A stretch of 64,000 nucleotides of DNA from Orlajensenia sp037404875 (GTDB lineage: Bacteria > Actinomycetota > Actinomycetes > Actinomycetales > Microbacteriaceae): assembly GCF_037404875.1 (NCBI RefSeq), contig NZ_JBBELO010000015.1, positions 1-64,000 on the forward strand. The letters run 5' to 3'. Position numbers and translations under genes: made by a program. Shown piece by piece: positions 43,220-52,947 of this stretch (within the stretch, counting starts at the first letter, position 1; each line of letters starts with the position of its first letter). Under the pieces are notes generated by a model that saw nothing but the letters and a program-made list of their open reading frames with translations, ran no database searches and had not been told where the DNA came from.

Positions 43220-44374
43220 ATGGATTCCACCGGTTTGGTGCTGATCTGCCTGGCGCTGGGCCTCGTGGTCGGAGCGGGTTTCGTCGCCCTGCTGCAGCTC
43301 GCAGCGCGCCGCGGCCGGCACGCCGCCGAGGTCAGCGATCCGAAGGTTCCCGACGGCATCGACCAGGTGCTCGAGGCGCTGCAATCCGCCGCGGTGGTCA
43401 TGGATGCCTCGAACAATGTGCTCAAGGCCTCACCCGGAGCGCAGTCCCTCGGCCTCGTGCGTAACGGCATGCTCGTGCACGAGGAACTCGTCGCCATCGT
43501 CGACCGGGTGCGCCGAACGGGAGAGCCCGTCAACCAGGAACTGGCGCTGAGCCGCGGCCGCTTCGGCGACGCCAGCATCCTGCTCGATGTGAGCACGAGC
43601 CGCCTCGGCAGCCGGTACGTACTCGTGCTGGGCGATGACCGCACCGACGAGCGACGACTCGAGGAGGTGCGGCGTGACTTCATCGCGAACATCTCCCACG
43701 AGCTGAAGACGCCCATCGCCTCGGTGGGGCTGCTCGCCGAGGCCATCGACATGGCCGCCGATGAACCCGAGCAGGTACGGCGCTTCTCCCACCGCCTCGC
43801 GGAGGAGTCGGAGCGGCTGGCCCGCATCACCCAGGACGTGATCGAGCTTTCGCGCCTGCAGGCGAAGGACGCCCTCGCCGACGCCCACGCCGTGTCGATC
43901 GACGACGTCGTCGCGGCCGCCATCGACCAGAACCGCATCGTGGCGGAGGCCCGCGACATCAGCCTGGCCGTGCGCAACAAGAGCCACGCCGTGGTGTGGG
44001 GCGACGAGGCGCTGCTCGTCATGGCCGTGCACAACCTCATCTCGAACGCGATCAACTACTCCCTTCCCGGCACGCGCGTGGGCGTCGGCGTGAAGGTCGA
44101 CGACGGAGCCGTCGAGATCGCCGTGACCGATCAGGGCGTCGGCATCCCCGAGGAGGACCTCGACCGCGTGTTCGAGCGCTTCTTCCGGGTGGATGACGCC
44201 CGGGCACGCAACACCGGCGGCACGGGGCTCGGCCTCGCCATCGTCAAGCACGCCGTGGCGAACCACGGCGGCGACGTGCGGGTGTGGTCGCAGGCCGGCC
44301 GAGGATCCACGTTCACCATCCGACTGCCCGAGGCGCCCCAGAGCGCCCTCGTTCTCGACAAGGAGACCCGTTGA
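43220..44374 (+). CDS. senX3: Sensor histidine kinase SenX3
   Basis: A 384-residue kinase with one N-terminal membrane helix (about residues 5-28), a PAS-like domain (about 48-138), a HisKA segment with the phosphorylated His160 in DFIANISHELKTPIAS, and an ATPase domain with NLISNAINYS, DQGVGIPEEDLDRVFERFF and GGTGLGLAIVKH. ATG at 43220. Together with RegX3 it senses phosphate limitation through PhoU/Pst. The short extracytoplasmic portion and PAS domain match mycobacterial SenX3. Confidence 0.95.
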   Translation: MDSTGLVLICLALGLVVGAGFVALLQLAARRGRHAAEVSDPKVPDGIDQVLEALQSAAVVMDASNNVLKASPGAQSLGLVRNGMLVHEELVAIVDRVRRTGEPVNQELALSRGRFGDASILLDVSTSRLGSRYVLVLGDDRTDERRLEEVRRDFIANISHELKTPIASVGLLAEAIDMAADEPEQVRRFSHRLAEESERLARITQDVIELSRLQAKDALADAHAVSIDDVVAAAIDQNRIVAEARDISLAVRNKSHAVVWGDEALLVMAVHNLISNAINYSLPGTRVGVGVKVDDGAVEIAVTDQGVGIPEEDLDRVFERFFRVDDARARNTGGTGLGLAIVKHAVANHGGDVRVWSQAGRGSTFTIRLPEAPQSALVLDKETR

Positions 44375-45051
44375 CCCACATCCTGCTCGTGGAAGACGAG
44401 ACCGCCATCAGCGAGCCGCTCGCCTTCCTGCTCGAGCGCGAGGGCTACCAGATCACGGTGGTCGGCGACGGTCCCTCGGCGATCTCGACCTTCGATCGTG
44501 ACGGCGCCGACCTCATCCTGCTCGACCTCATGCTTCCCGGGCTGTCGGGCACCGAGGTCTGCCGTGAGATCCGGTCGCGTTCGAGTGTTCCCATCATCAT
44601 GCTGACGGCCAAGGACTCCGAGGTCGACATCGTCGTGGGGCTCGAGCTCGGCGCCGACGACTACGTCACGAAGCCGTACTCCACGCGGGAATTGCTTGCG
44701 CGCATCCGTGCGGTGATGCGACGCCAACAGGAGTTCGACAAGGACGATGAGAACCTGCTCGAGGCGGGAACCGTGCGCATGGACATCGAACGGCACACGG
44801 TGTCGGTCGAAGGAGTGGAGACGCCCATGCCGCTGAAGGAATTCGAGCTGCTCGAGTTCCTGCTGCGGAATGCAGGGCGGGTGCTCACGCGCGGCCAACT
44901 CATCGACCGGGTGTGGGGGAGCGACTACTTCGGCGACACGAAGACCCTCGACGTGCACATCAAGCGCATCCGCTCGCGCATCGAGAAGACGCCGTCGGAA
45001 CCGCGCATGCTCGTGACGGTGCGCGGACTCGGGTATCGCTTCGAGGAGTGA
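44371..45051 (+). CDS. regX3: Response regulator RegX3
   Basis: A 226-residue OmpR/PhoB-type regulator. The receiver has HILLVEDET, phospho-acceptor Asp52 in LILLDLMLPGLSG and the switch Lys in DDYVTKPYS. The winged helix is LKEFELLEFLLRNAGRVLTR through VDVHIKRIRSRIEK-like residues to VRGLGYRFEE. It begins at TTG 44371 (AGGAGA upstream) inside the senX3 stop (TTGA). It would bind the 11-bp repeat arrays upstream of pstS and phoU/senX3. Confidence 0.95.
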   Translation: MTHILLVEDETAISEPLAFLLEREGYQITVVGDGPSAISTFDRDGADLILLDLMLPGLSGTEVCREIRSRSSVPIIMLTAKDSEVDIVVGLELGADDYVTKPYSTRELLARIRAVMRRQQEFDKDDENLLEAGTVRMDIERHTVSVEGVETPMPLKEFELLEFLLRNAGRVLTRGQLIDRVWGSDYFGDTKTLDVHIKRIRSRIEKTPSEPRMLVTVRGLGYRFEE

Positions 45052-45079
45052 GAGCGGCCCCGCCGCGCCCGCGCTCCGG

Positions 45080-45568
45080 CTAGTTCGCCGAAGAGCTCGA
45101 AGGGGCCAGTGTGGAGTACTCCGGCAGGCCGGCGTTCAGAACGGGAACGAGCACCTGCTTGCCCTCGCTGTCGCCAGCGGTGAAGAAGACCGGGAACAGC
45201 GAGCCTGGCTTGGCGTCGATGTCGGTGAGCGTGACCGTCTGGTCGCCCTCGCCGCCGATGGAGGTCGTCGAACTGGCCGGTGCGAGCACCGCGTCGTCGG
45301 TCTTCGTGCCGTCGGAGGCCTCGTACTGGATGCGCAGTACGGACTGCTTCTCCGTCGGGTTCACCACGGTCATCACGAGGTTTCCCTCGGTGCCGTCGGG
45401 GGCGATGATCACGGCGTTGCGCACGTCGAGTGCGCCTGCACTCGTGCTCACGCCGTCGCTCGCGAAGTAGTGCTCCGTCGTGGTCTGCGGGGCAACCAGG
45501 TTGCAGCCGGCCGTACCGACGAGAATTGCTGCCGCCACGACGACGGATGACGCGATACGCCCTCTCAC
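45080..45568 (-). CDS. LpqE-like lipoprotein
   Basis: A 162-residue predicted lipoprotein: signal peptide with lipobox GTAGC (Cys22), then a beta-rich domain with VRNAVIIAPDGTEGNLVMTVVNPTEKQ, as in copper-chaperone-like immunoglobulin folds. Its position divergent from carD is the same as lpqE beside carD in mycobacteria, the main reason for the name. Function unknown; relatives have sometimes been mislabelled DNA methylases. GTG start. Confidence 0.8.
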   Translation of the reverse strand: MRGRIASSVVVAAAILVGTAGCNLVAPQTTTEHYFASDGVSTSAGALDVRNAVIIAPDGTEGNLVMTVVNPTEKQSVLRIQYEASDGTKTDDAVLAPASSTTSIGGEGDQTVTLTDIDAKPGSLFPVFFTAGDSEGKQVLVPVLNAGLPEYSTLAPSSSSAN

Positions 45569-45675
45569 AGTGCCCTCCAGAGCTCACATGGAATCCTGTC
45601 CGAGCCTACTGCATCCCCTCAGGGCGGCGGTCCGGGCCCTGCGCGGACGCGAACCTTACCACCATGCCGCCGTGG

Positions 45676-45681
45676 TATTAT
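45676..45681 (+). promoter_or_regulatory. Extended -10 promoter of carD
   Basis: TATTAT with TG one base upstream (TGGTATTAT, 45673-45681). A start at about 45688 would leave a 20-base leader before the ATG at 45708, preceded by GAAGGGA. No clear -35. Confidence 0.5.
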
Positions 45682-45707
45682 GGATGTTGCTGAAGGGATA
45701 ACTATTC

Positions 45708-46190
45708 ATGCTTTTCGAGGTCGGCGAAACCGTCGTTTACCCGCACCATGGTGCGGCAACCATCACCGAAGTCAAGACCAGGATCATCAAGGGCGAAGAG
45801 AAGGTCTACCTCAAGCTGAACGTCACCCAGGGTGATCTGACCATCGAGGTCCCCGCTGACAACGTCGACCTGGTCGGCGTTCGCGACGTGATCGGCAAGG
45901 AAGGCCTCGACCGCGTGTTCGAGGTTCTCCGGGCGCCGTTCACCGAGGAGCCGACCAACTGGTCGCGTCGCTACAAGGCGAACCTCGAGAAGCTCGCCTC
46001 CGGTGACGTCATCAAGGTCTCGGAGGTCGTGCGCGACCTCTGGCGTCGTGACCAGGACCGTGGCCTGTCGGCCGGCGAGAAGCGAATGCTCGCCAAGGCA
46101 CGCCAGATCCTCATCTCCGAGCTCGCGCTCGCCGAGAAGACCGACGAGGAGAAGGCCTCCACCGTGCTCGACGAGGTCCTGGCCTCCTAG
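45708..46190 (+). CDS. carD: CarD-family RNA polymerase-binding regulator
   Basis: A 160-residue CarD. The N-terminal Tudor-like RNA-polymerase interaction domain starts MLFEVGETVVYPHHGAATI and includes KVYLKLNVTQGDLTIEVPADN. The C-terminal helical domain contains NWSRRYKANLEKLASGDVIKVSEVVRDLWRRD, including the tryptophan used at the upstream edge of the transcription bubble. CarD stabilises open complexes at rRNA and other promoters in actinobacteria, where it is essential. Confidence 0.97.
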   Translation: MLFEVGETVVYPHHGAATITEVKTRIIKGEEKVYLKLNVTQGDLTIEVPADNVDLVGVRDVIGKEGLDRVFEVLRAPFTEEPTNWSRRYKANLEKLASGDVIKVSEVVRDLWRRDQDRGLSAGEKRMLAKARQILISELALAEKTDEEKASTVLDEVLAS

Positions 46191-46201
46191 CGCGTCCGTC
46201 A

Positions 46202-46236
46202 GACGAGGGCGATGCCGTTGCGGCATCGCCCTCGTC
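46202..46236 (+). terminator. Terminator after carD
   Basis: A perfect 15-bp stem (46202-46216 with 46222-46236; arm GACGAGGGCGATGCC) and 5-base loop, 11 bases past the carD stop. There is no U-tract, as is common in actinobacteria. It separates carD from ispDF. Confidence 0.85.
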
Positions 46237-46258
46237 GGCGTTTGGGTAGCCTGATGCC

Positions 46259-47479
46259 ATGGATCAGCAGCCGGATGTCGCCGTCATCGTCGTCGCGGCC
46301 GGCAGTGGCACCCGGCTGGGCGCCGGGCAGCCGAAGGCCTACGTGCACCTGGCGGGCTGGCCGATGCTCGCCCACACTCTCACCCGCGTGTTCGGCATGG
46401 CCGAGCCCGCGCAGGTGATCGTGGTGGCGCCAGAGGCGAAGGTCTACGAGACCCGGCAGCTGCTCGAACTCGTGGCGGGCCGGTCCGAGGGGGCCATCGA
46501 CGTCGTGACCGGCGGGTCCACCCGTCAGGAGTCCGTCGAGCGCGGGCTCGCCGTGCTCGCTCCCTCCGTGACCACGGTGCTCGTGCACGACGCCGCTCGC
46601 GCACTCACGCCGAGCGCGCAATTCGATCGCGTCGTGGCAGAGGTGCGCGCATCCGGCGACGGCGTCATCCCTGGCCTGCCGGTCGCCGACACCGTCAAGC
46701 GCGTCGCCGACGGCACCGTGGTGGAGACCGTCGATCGCTCCCAGCTCTCGGCTGTGCAGACGCCGCAGGGCTTCCCGCGCGACGTGCTCGAGCGGGCCTA
46801 TGCGCAGGCCGGTCACGAGGCGACGGATGACGCGGGCCTCGTCGCCGCCATCGGCCACCCGGTGCGTGTCGTGCCCGGCGATGAGCGCGCCTTCAAGATC
46901 ACCACGCCGTGGGACCTGAACCGCGCCGAGTTGCTGCTGGGACCAGACTGGGACGTGCAGCAGAGCACGAGCCGTGTCGGTACGGGCATGGACGCGCACG
47001 CGTTCAGCGACGACCCCTCGGTGCCGCTGTGGGTCGCAGGGCTGCACTGGCCGGAGCAGGTCGGCCTCTCGGGCCACAGCGATGGCGACGTCGCCAGCCA
47101 TGCCCTCTGCGATGCGATTCTCGCGGCAGCCGGCCTCGGCGATCTGGGGCTCGTGTTCGGCACCTCCGATCCGGGGCTGGCCGGAGCACATGGCGACGTG
47201 TTCCTGCGCGAGTGCGTCGCGCGCGCGGCCGAAGCCGGCTTCGCGGTGCGCAACGCATCCGTGCAGGTGATCGGCAACCGTCCGAAGATCGGCCGGCGCC
47301 GCGCAGAGGCCGAGCGGGTGCTGAGCGAGGCCGTCGGTGCGCCCGTGAGCGTCTCGGCCACGACGACGGATGGGCTGGGCTTCACCGGGCGAGGAGAGGG
47401 CATCGCAGCGATCGCAACGGCCTTCCTGGTGCCGGCGTCGGAGGCATCGCTCCTGCCCCCGCTCCCTCCGCCCGTCTGA
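46259..47479 (+). CDS. ispDF: Bifunctional IspD/IspF of the MEP isoprenoid pathway
   Basis: A 406-residue fusion. Residues about 5-230 are IspD, the CTP:2-C-methylerythritol-4-phosphate cytidylyltransferase: VVAAGSGTRLGAGQPKAYV, VLVHDAARALT, and QTPQGFPRDVL with DDAGLVAAIG. Residues about 240-392 are IspF, the MEcPP synthase: metal ligands in RVGTGMDAHAF, GHSDGDVASHALCDAILAAAGLGD and the C-terminal TTTDGLGFTGRGEGIAAIA. Mycobacteria keep the two as adjacent separate genes at this same locus. ATG at 46259. Confidence 0.97.
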   Translation: MDQQPDVAVIVVAAGSGTRLGAGQPKAYVHLAGWPMLAHTLTRVFGMAEPAQVIVVAPEAKVYETRQLLELVAGRSEGAIDVVTGGSTRQESVERGLAVLAPSVTTVLVHDAARALTPSAQFDRVVAEVRASGDGVIPGLPVADTVKRVADGTVVETVDRSQLSAVQTPQGFPRDVLERAYAQAGHEATDDAGLVAAIGHPVRVVPGDERAFKITTPWDLNRAELLLGPDWDVQQSTSRVGTGMDAHAFSDDPSVPLWVAGLHWPEQVGLSGHSDGDVASHALCDAILAAAGLGDLGLVFGTSDPGLAGAHGDVFLRECVARAAEAGFAVRNASVQVIGNRPKIGRRRAEAERVLSEAVGAPVSVSATTTDGLGFTGRGEGIAAIATAFLVPASEASLLPPLPPPV

Positions 47480-47650
47480 CTCTCTGCCCCCGTCCGACTC
47501 AGCGAGTCGGCGGACCACGCGCCCGACATGCCGCGGCGCATGCGACAACGCGTGTCGCTCGCGACGTCCGCAGACTCGCCGCGCTTCCGCGCCCACCGCG
47601 CCCGCGGAATCCGCCGCATCCACAGTTCAGGCCGCCGGTACGCTGGGGTC

Positions 47651-49063
47651 GTGCGACTCTACGACTCCAAGGCCCAGGCGCTGCGTGACTTCGTCCCGAT
47701 CACCGAGGGACAGGTCGGTTTGTACGTCTGCGGTCCCACCGTGCAGTCCAGCCCCCACATCGGCCACCTCCGGAGTGCCCTCGCGTACGACCTGCTCCGC
47801 CGCTGGCTCAGCTATCGCGGGTTCGACGTCACCTTCGTGCGCAACGTCACCGACATCGACGACAAGATCCTGGCTGGCGTGGCCGGGGATGCCGAGCCGT
47901 GGTGGGCGCTCGCCTACCGCATCGAGCTCGAGTTCACCGCCGGATACCAGCGCCTCGGCATCCTCGCGCCGACCTACGAACCGCGGGCGACGGCATCCGT
48001 CACCGAGATGCAGCACCTGATCGGCGAGCTCATCGAGCGCGGTCACGCCTACCCCGCCGACGACGGATCTGGCGACGTCTACTTCGACACCGGCAGCTGG
48101 TCCGCCTACGGCGAGCTCACCCGACAGAGTCGCGACAACATGGAGGCGGCGACGGATGCCGACCCCCGTGGCAAGCGCGACCCGCGCGACTTCGCGCTCT
48201 GGAAGGGCCGCAAGGACGACGAGCCCGAGTCGGCAGCGTGGCGTTCTCCGTGGGGTCCGGGCCGCCCCGGGTGGCATATCGAATGCTCCGCCATGTCGGA
48301 GCGCTACCTCGGAGCCAACTTCGACATCCACGGAGGCGGCCTCGACCTGCGCTTCCCGCACCACGAGAACGAGCTCGCCCAGTCCACCGCGGCGGGGCGT
48401 GCCTTCGCCAACTACTGGGTGCACAACGGCCTCGTGCGCATCGGCGGCCAGAAGATGTCGAAGTCGCTCGGCAACTCGGTGTACGCCTCCGAACTGCTCG
48501 CCGCGGCGAGCCCCCTCGCCATCCGGTACCTGCTCGGTGCCGCCCACTACCGGTCGACGCTGGACTACAGCCCGTCCGGCCTCGAGGAGGCGCAGGCCGC
48601 CGTTGACCGCATCGACGGGTTCCTCCGCCGCACGCAGCGGCGCCTGGCTGACACCCGGTTCGCCGGGCAGGGCGTCGAGGTGATCCCCGACGCGTTCGCG
48701 GCGGCCATGGACGACGACCTCGGTGTTCCGCAGGCGCTGGCGGTGCTGCACGACGCCGTGCGTGCAGGCAACGCGGCCCTGGACGGCGAAGACCTGGCGG
48801 CAGCGGCATCCATCCGCGGCACCGTGCTCGCCATGACGAGCGTGCTCGGCATCAACCCGCTCGCGCCCGAGTGGCGATCCGAGGATGCAGGACCCGCACA
48901 GCGGGCGCTTGATATGCTCGTCGGTCGGCTGCTTTCCAGCCGCACCCTCGCGCGCCAGCAGAAGAACTGGGCGGAGGCCGATCGCATCCGTGAGGAACTC
49001 ACGGCGGCGGGCGTCAGCATCGAAGACACCCCGACGGGTGCGCATTGGAGTCTTGAAACATGA
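47651..49063 (+). CDS. cysS: Cysteinyl-tRNA synthetase
   Basis: A 470-residue class I synthetase. Zinc ligands are Cys in VGLYVCGPTVQ and the WHIECSAMS and FPHHENELAQS elements; the HIGH box is SPHIGHLRSAL and KMSKS is GQKMSKSLGNS. The GTG at 47651 begins VRLYDSKAQ; the upstream in-frame extension is Arg-rich and not family-like. ATGA coupling to rlmB. Catalyses charging of tRNA-Cys; the mycothiol paralogue MshC is different in length. Confidence 0.96.
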   Translation: MRLYDSKAQALRDFVPITEGQVGLYVCGPTVQSSPHIGHLRSALAYDLLRRWLSYRGFDVTFVRNVTDIDDKILAGVAGDAEPWWALAYRIELEFTAGYQRLGILAPTYEPRATASVTEMQHLIGELIERGHAYPADDGSGDVYFDTGSWSAYGELTRQSRDNMEAATDADPRGKRDPRDFALWKGRKDDEPESAAWRSPWGPGRPGWHIECSAMSERYLGANFDIHGGGLDLRFPHHENELAQSTAAGRAFANYWVHNGLVRIGGQKMSKSLGNSVYASELLAAASPLAIRYLLGAAHYRSTLDYSPSGLEEAQAAVDRIDGFLRRTQRRLADTRFAGQGVEVIPDAFAAAMDDDLGVPQALAVLHDAVRAGNAALDGEDLAAAASIRGTVLAMTSVLGINPLAPEWRSEDAGPAQRALDMLVGRLLSSRTLARQQKNWAEADRIREELTAAGVSIEDTPTGAHWSLET

Positions 49064-50085
49064 AGTCGAACAGCGGCAAGGCGCGCTCGGGCGCGGTGCG
49101 TAAGGCGAGCAAGGGCAAGCAGGTCGGCTCGGGAGGCCAGGGGAGGCAGGCGCTCGAGGGCAAGAAGCCCACCCCCAAGGCCGAGGACCGTCCCTACCAC
49201 CCCGCCGGCAAGCGCAAGGCGGCGCAGGAGCGCTACATCGCTGCAGGCGGTTCGCGTGGTCGCCGTCCCGGAGCAAGTGGCGGCAACAGCGGCGGCGACT
49301 CGCGCCCCCAGGGCCGGAGCAAGCCCAAGGGCGAGGAGGCCGAGATCGTGACCGGCCGCAACAGTGTCGTCGAGGCGCTGCGCGCGCGCATCCCCGCCAC
49401 GGCCCTCTACGTCGCCGCCCGGGTGGAGATGGACGAGCGGATGAAGGAGATCCTCTCGATCGCCAACCACCGCGACATCCCCATCCTCGAGGTGATGCGC
49501 CCCGAGCTCGACCGTCTCGCCGGCCGGGACGCCGTGCACCAGGGCGTCGCGATCAAGGTGCCGCCGTACGACTACGCGCACCCCATCGACCTGCTGGAAG
49601 AGGTCATCGGCCGTGGCGAGACGCCGCTGTTCGTCGCTCTCGACGGCATCACCGACCCGCGCAACCTCGGCGCGATCATCCGCTCGACGGCGGCCTTCGG
49701 CGGCCACGGCGTCATCATCCCGCAGCGACGCTCGGTCGGCCTGACCGCCTCGGCGTGGAAGACCTCGGCCGGAGCGGCGGCCCGCACGCCCGTCGCCATG
49801 GCCGCGAACCTCACCCAGACGCTCAAGGCGCTCAAGGAGGCCGGCGTCTTCGTGCTCGGCCTGGATGGCGGCGGAGACGTCTCGCTTCCCGGCCTCGCGC
49901 TCGCCGACCGTCCCGTCGTGGTCGTCGTGGGCAGCGAGGGCAAGGGCCTCTCGCGCCTGGTCACCGACACGTGCGACGCGGTGGTGTCGATCCCGATCTC
50001 CTCGAACACCGAGTCGCTGAACGCGGGCATCGCCGCATCCGTCACCCTGTACGAGATCTCGAAGCTGCGCGCCGCCGCCGTCTGA
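49060..50085 (+). CDS. rlmB: 23S rRNA (guanosine-2'-O)-methyltransferase RlmB (SpoU family)
   Basis: A 341-residue SPOUT methyltransferase. The first about 90 residues are Lys/Arg/Gly-rich and probably disordered, a common actinobacterial extension. An L30e-like substrate-binding domain begins IVTGRNSVVEALRARIP. The trefoil-knot domain shows DGITDPRNLGAIIRSTAAFG, VVVVGSEGKGLSRLV and SLNAGIAASVTLYEI. Overlaps cysS by 4 bases, as in the mycobacterial cysS-Rv3579c pair. Confidence 0.94.
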   Translation: MKSNSGKARSGAVRKASKGKQVGSGGQGRQALEGKKPTPKAEDRPYHPAGKRKAAQERYIAAGGSRGRRPGASGGNSGGDSRPQGRSKPKGEEAEIVTGRNSVVEALRARIPATALYVAARVEMDERMKEILSIANHRDIPILEVMRPELDRLAGRDAVHQGVAIKVPPYDYAHPIDLLEEVIGRGETPLFVALDGITDPRNLGAIIRSTAAFGGHGVIIPQRRSVGLTASAWKTSAGAAARTPVAMAANLTQTLKALKEAGVFVLGLDGGGDVSLPGLALADRPVVVVVGSEGKGLSRLVTDTCDAVVSIPISSNTESLNAGIAASVTLYEISKLRAAAV

Positions 50086-50096
50086 GATCCTGCTCG

Positions 50097-50150
50097 ACTT
50101 GCCACCTTTTGCGGGTTCCGGGCGCCCGGAACCCGCAAGAAGTGGCAAGT
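50097..50150. terminator. Nested 30-bp perfect palindrome plus outer arms
   Basis: The perfect 30-bp palindrome 50109-50138 (half TTGCGGGTTCCGGGC) is enclosed by 9-bp arms ACTTGCCAC (50097-50105) and GTGGCAAGT (50142-50150). It lies between convergent rlmB and the DUF4032 gene and probably terminates both. It would form one of the strongest hairpins in the window. Confidence 0.85.
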
Positions 50151-50166
50151 CGGCGAGGGTGTGGGC

Positions 50167-51483
50167 TCAGACCTTGAGGCGCCAGTCCTCGTCGGTGTCG
50201 GCGTCGGCAGCCGGATCGGCCAGCGCGTCAGCGTCGACGACGCTGATCGCGGCGGTGAAGGCCCCGGTCGGCGGGTCGATCATGGTCGCCTCGTCGCGCC
50301 GATGGCGCAGCACGTTGTTGATGTACGAGGTCATGGCCTCGGCCAGCGGGATGTCGTGGCCGGCCCCCTGGGCGAGGAACCACCGGTGCTCGAGCAGTTG
50401 GTGGAACACCTCGGCCGGCTCGAGCTTGCCCCGCAGGTCGGCCGGGATGGCACGCACGACGGGCTCGAACACCCGGGCCAGCCACTCGTGGGCCACCATC
50501 TCCTCGTCGAAGTCGTCCTTCTTGTAGCTGGCGCGATACGAGTCCAGGTCGTTCAGCAGACGACGGGCCTGGTTCTCCTCGGCGTCCAGGCCGGTCAGCC
50601 GCAGCAGTCGGCGCTGATGGTGACCGGCGTCGACGACCTTCGGCTGGATGCGCACGGTCGAACCCGCGTCGGTGGTCTTGATCGCGAGCTCCTCGATGTC
50701 GAAACCCAGCTTGTTGAGCCGGTCGACGCGCTCGTTGATGCGCCAGCGCTCGGACGAGGCGAAGGACTCCGAGCCCGTCAGCTCCTTCCAAAGGTTGCGG
50801 TAGGCGTCGACGATGCCGTCCGAGATGCGCACGGGGTCCAGTTCGTCGGCGACCCGACCGCCGGCCTCGAGGTCGAGCAGTTCCCCGGCGATGTTGACGC
50901 GCGCGATCTCGAGGTCGTTCTCGCGCTGGCCGTTCGAGAGCCCCCCGGAGTAGAGCTGGCCGGTCTCGGCGTCGACGAGGTAGGCGGCGAAGGCGCCGGC
51001 GTCGCGCCGGAAGAGCGTGTTCGAGAGCGAGACGTCGCCCCAGAAGAACCCGATGACGTGCAGGCGCACGAGCAGCACCGCGAGTGCGTCCACGAGCCGG
51101 GTCGCGGTGTCGGGGCGCAGGGTCTGCGAGAACAGCGCCCGGTAGGGCAGCGAGAACTTCAGGTGCCGGGTCACGAGTGCGGGAGGCAGGGGGTCGCCCT
51201 CCCCATCCGTCCGGTTCATGACGACGGCCACGGGATCCACGCACGGAACCTCGAGGCGCTGCAGGGTGCGCAGCATCTCGTACTCGCCCTTCGCCATGAC
51301 CTCGGTCGTCTCCTTGACGGCGATGACATGCCCCGAGAGGTGGGCGAAGCGCACGAGGTGGCGCGAGATGCCCTTGGGGAGGGCGGCGATGTGCTCGCTG
51401 GACCAGTCCTCGAGCGGCACGTCCCACGGCAGGTCGAGCAGGGCCGGGTCGGCGGTGGCGGAGGTGATGGTCAGTCCAGGCAT
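50167..51483 (-). CDS. DUF4032 protein, kinase-like fold
   Basis: A 438-residue protein of the actinobacterial DUF4032 family with an N-terminal lipopolysaccharide-kinase/InaA-like region. LSGHVIAVKETTEVMAKGEYEMLRTLQ resembles a beta3-Lys/alphaC-Glu pair, and LHVIGFFWGDVSLSNTLF resembles a catalytic loop with Asp and Asn. LVDAETGQLY could hold the metal Asp. Whether it phosphorylates anything is unknown. It follows the sugar ATPase gene on the same strand, separated by a strong terminator. Confidence 0.8.
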   Translation of the reverse strand: MPGLTITSATADPALLDLPWDVPLEDWSSEHIAALPKGISRHLVRFAHLSGHVIAVKETTEVMAKGEYEMLRTLQRLEVPCVDPVAVVMNRTDGEGDPLPPALVTRHLKFSLPYRALFSQTLRPDTATRLVDALAVLLVRLHVIGFFWGDVSLSNTLFRRDAGAFAAYLVDAETGQLYSGGLSNGQRENDLEIARVNIAGELLDLEAGGRVADELDPVRISDGIVDAYRNLWKELTGSESFASSERWRINERVDRLNKLGFDIEELAIKTTDAGSTVRIQPKVVDAGHHQRRLLRLTGLDAEENQARRLLNDLDSYRASYKKDDFDEEMVAHEWLARVFEPVVRAIPADLRGKLEPAEVFHQLLEHRWFLAQGAGHDIPLAEAMTSYINNVLRHRRDEATMIDPPTGAFTAAISVVDADALADPAADADTDEDWRLKV

Positions 51484-51515
51484 GATCTTCCGATGCTACC
51501 GCTGGGTGAAAGAGA

Positions 51516-51551
51516 ACCGGCCGGCCGGAGCATGCGCTCCGACCGGCCGGT
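51516..51551 (-). terminator. Terminator of the sugar ABC ATPase gene
   Basis: ACCGGCCGG (51516-51524) pairs with CCGGCCGGT (51543-51551), with an inner GGAGC/GCTCC stem (51527-51531, 51536-51540). It begins 17 bases past the ATPase stop on the minus strand. Confidence 0.85.
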
Positions 51552-51567
51552 CGCCGTTCCTGAACGC

Positions 51568-52668
<1,101 letters not shown>

Positions 52669-52682
52669 TGTGTTCTCCTTCA

Positions 52683-52700
52683 CCGGCAGGTACGTGCCGG
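52683..52700 (-). promoter_or_regulatory. Leader hairpin of the sugar ATPase gene
   Basis: CCGGCA (52683-52688) and TGCCGG (52695-52700) form a 6-bp stem that ends just upstream of the AAGGAG ribosome binding site of the ATPase gene. It may modulate translation or mRNA stability. Confidence 0.4.
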
Positions 52701-52893
52701 ACGATCCGTAGTGAATGGATGTGGTGGTCGCCATCGATCGACGGTGACCGAGTGTCAGTATTGCATGCCGACAGCGCATCGACGAATCCTCAGGTACGGC
52801 CCGCGCAGCGCGCACGGATCATGCGTAGAAACGCCGTCCAGGCAGCGTTTGGTCATTTCACAGACACCCGGCCTACTATCTTGACTGCGTTTG

Positions 52894-52917
52894 CTCGTGC
52901 ACCTGCACGTGCACGAG
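52894..52917 (+). promoter_or_regulatory. Leader inverted repeat of the DsbA-like gene
   Basis: CTCGTGCAC (52894-52902) and GTGCACGAG (52909-52917) are perfect 9-bp arms with a 6-base loop, 31 bases before the ATG at 52948. Either an operator or a leader hairpin. Confidence 0.45.
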
Positions 52918-52947
52918 GCGCTATCCCTTACGTGCGAGCGAGGATCG

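Noticed and set aside
47528..47650. Upstream extension of cysteinyl-tRNA synthetase from 47528
   Set aside because: The added 41 residues are Arg/Ser-rich and not found at the start of the family; GTG at 47651 gives the normal N terminus.
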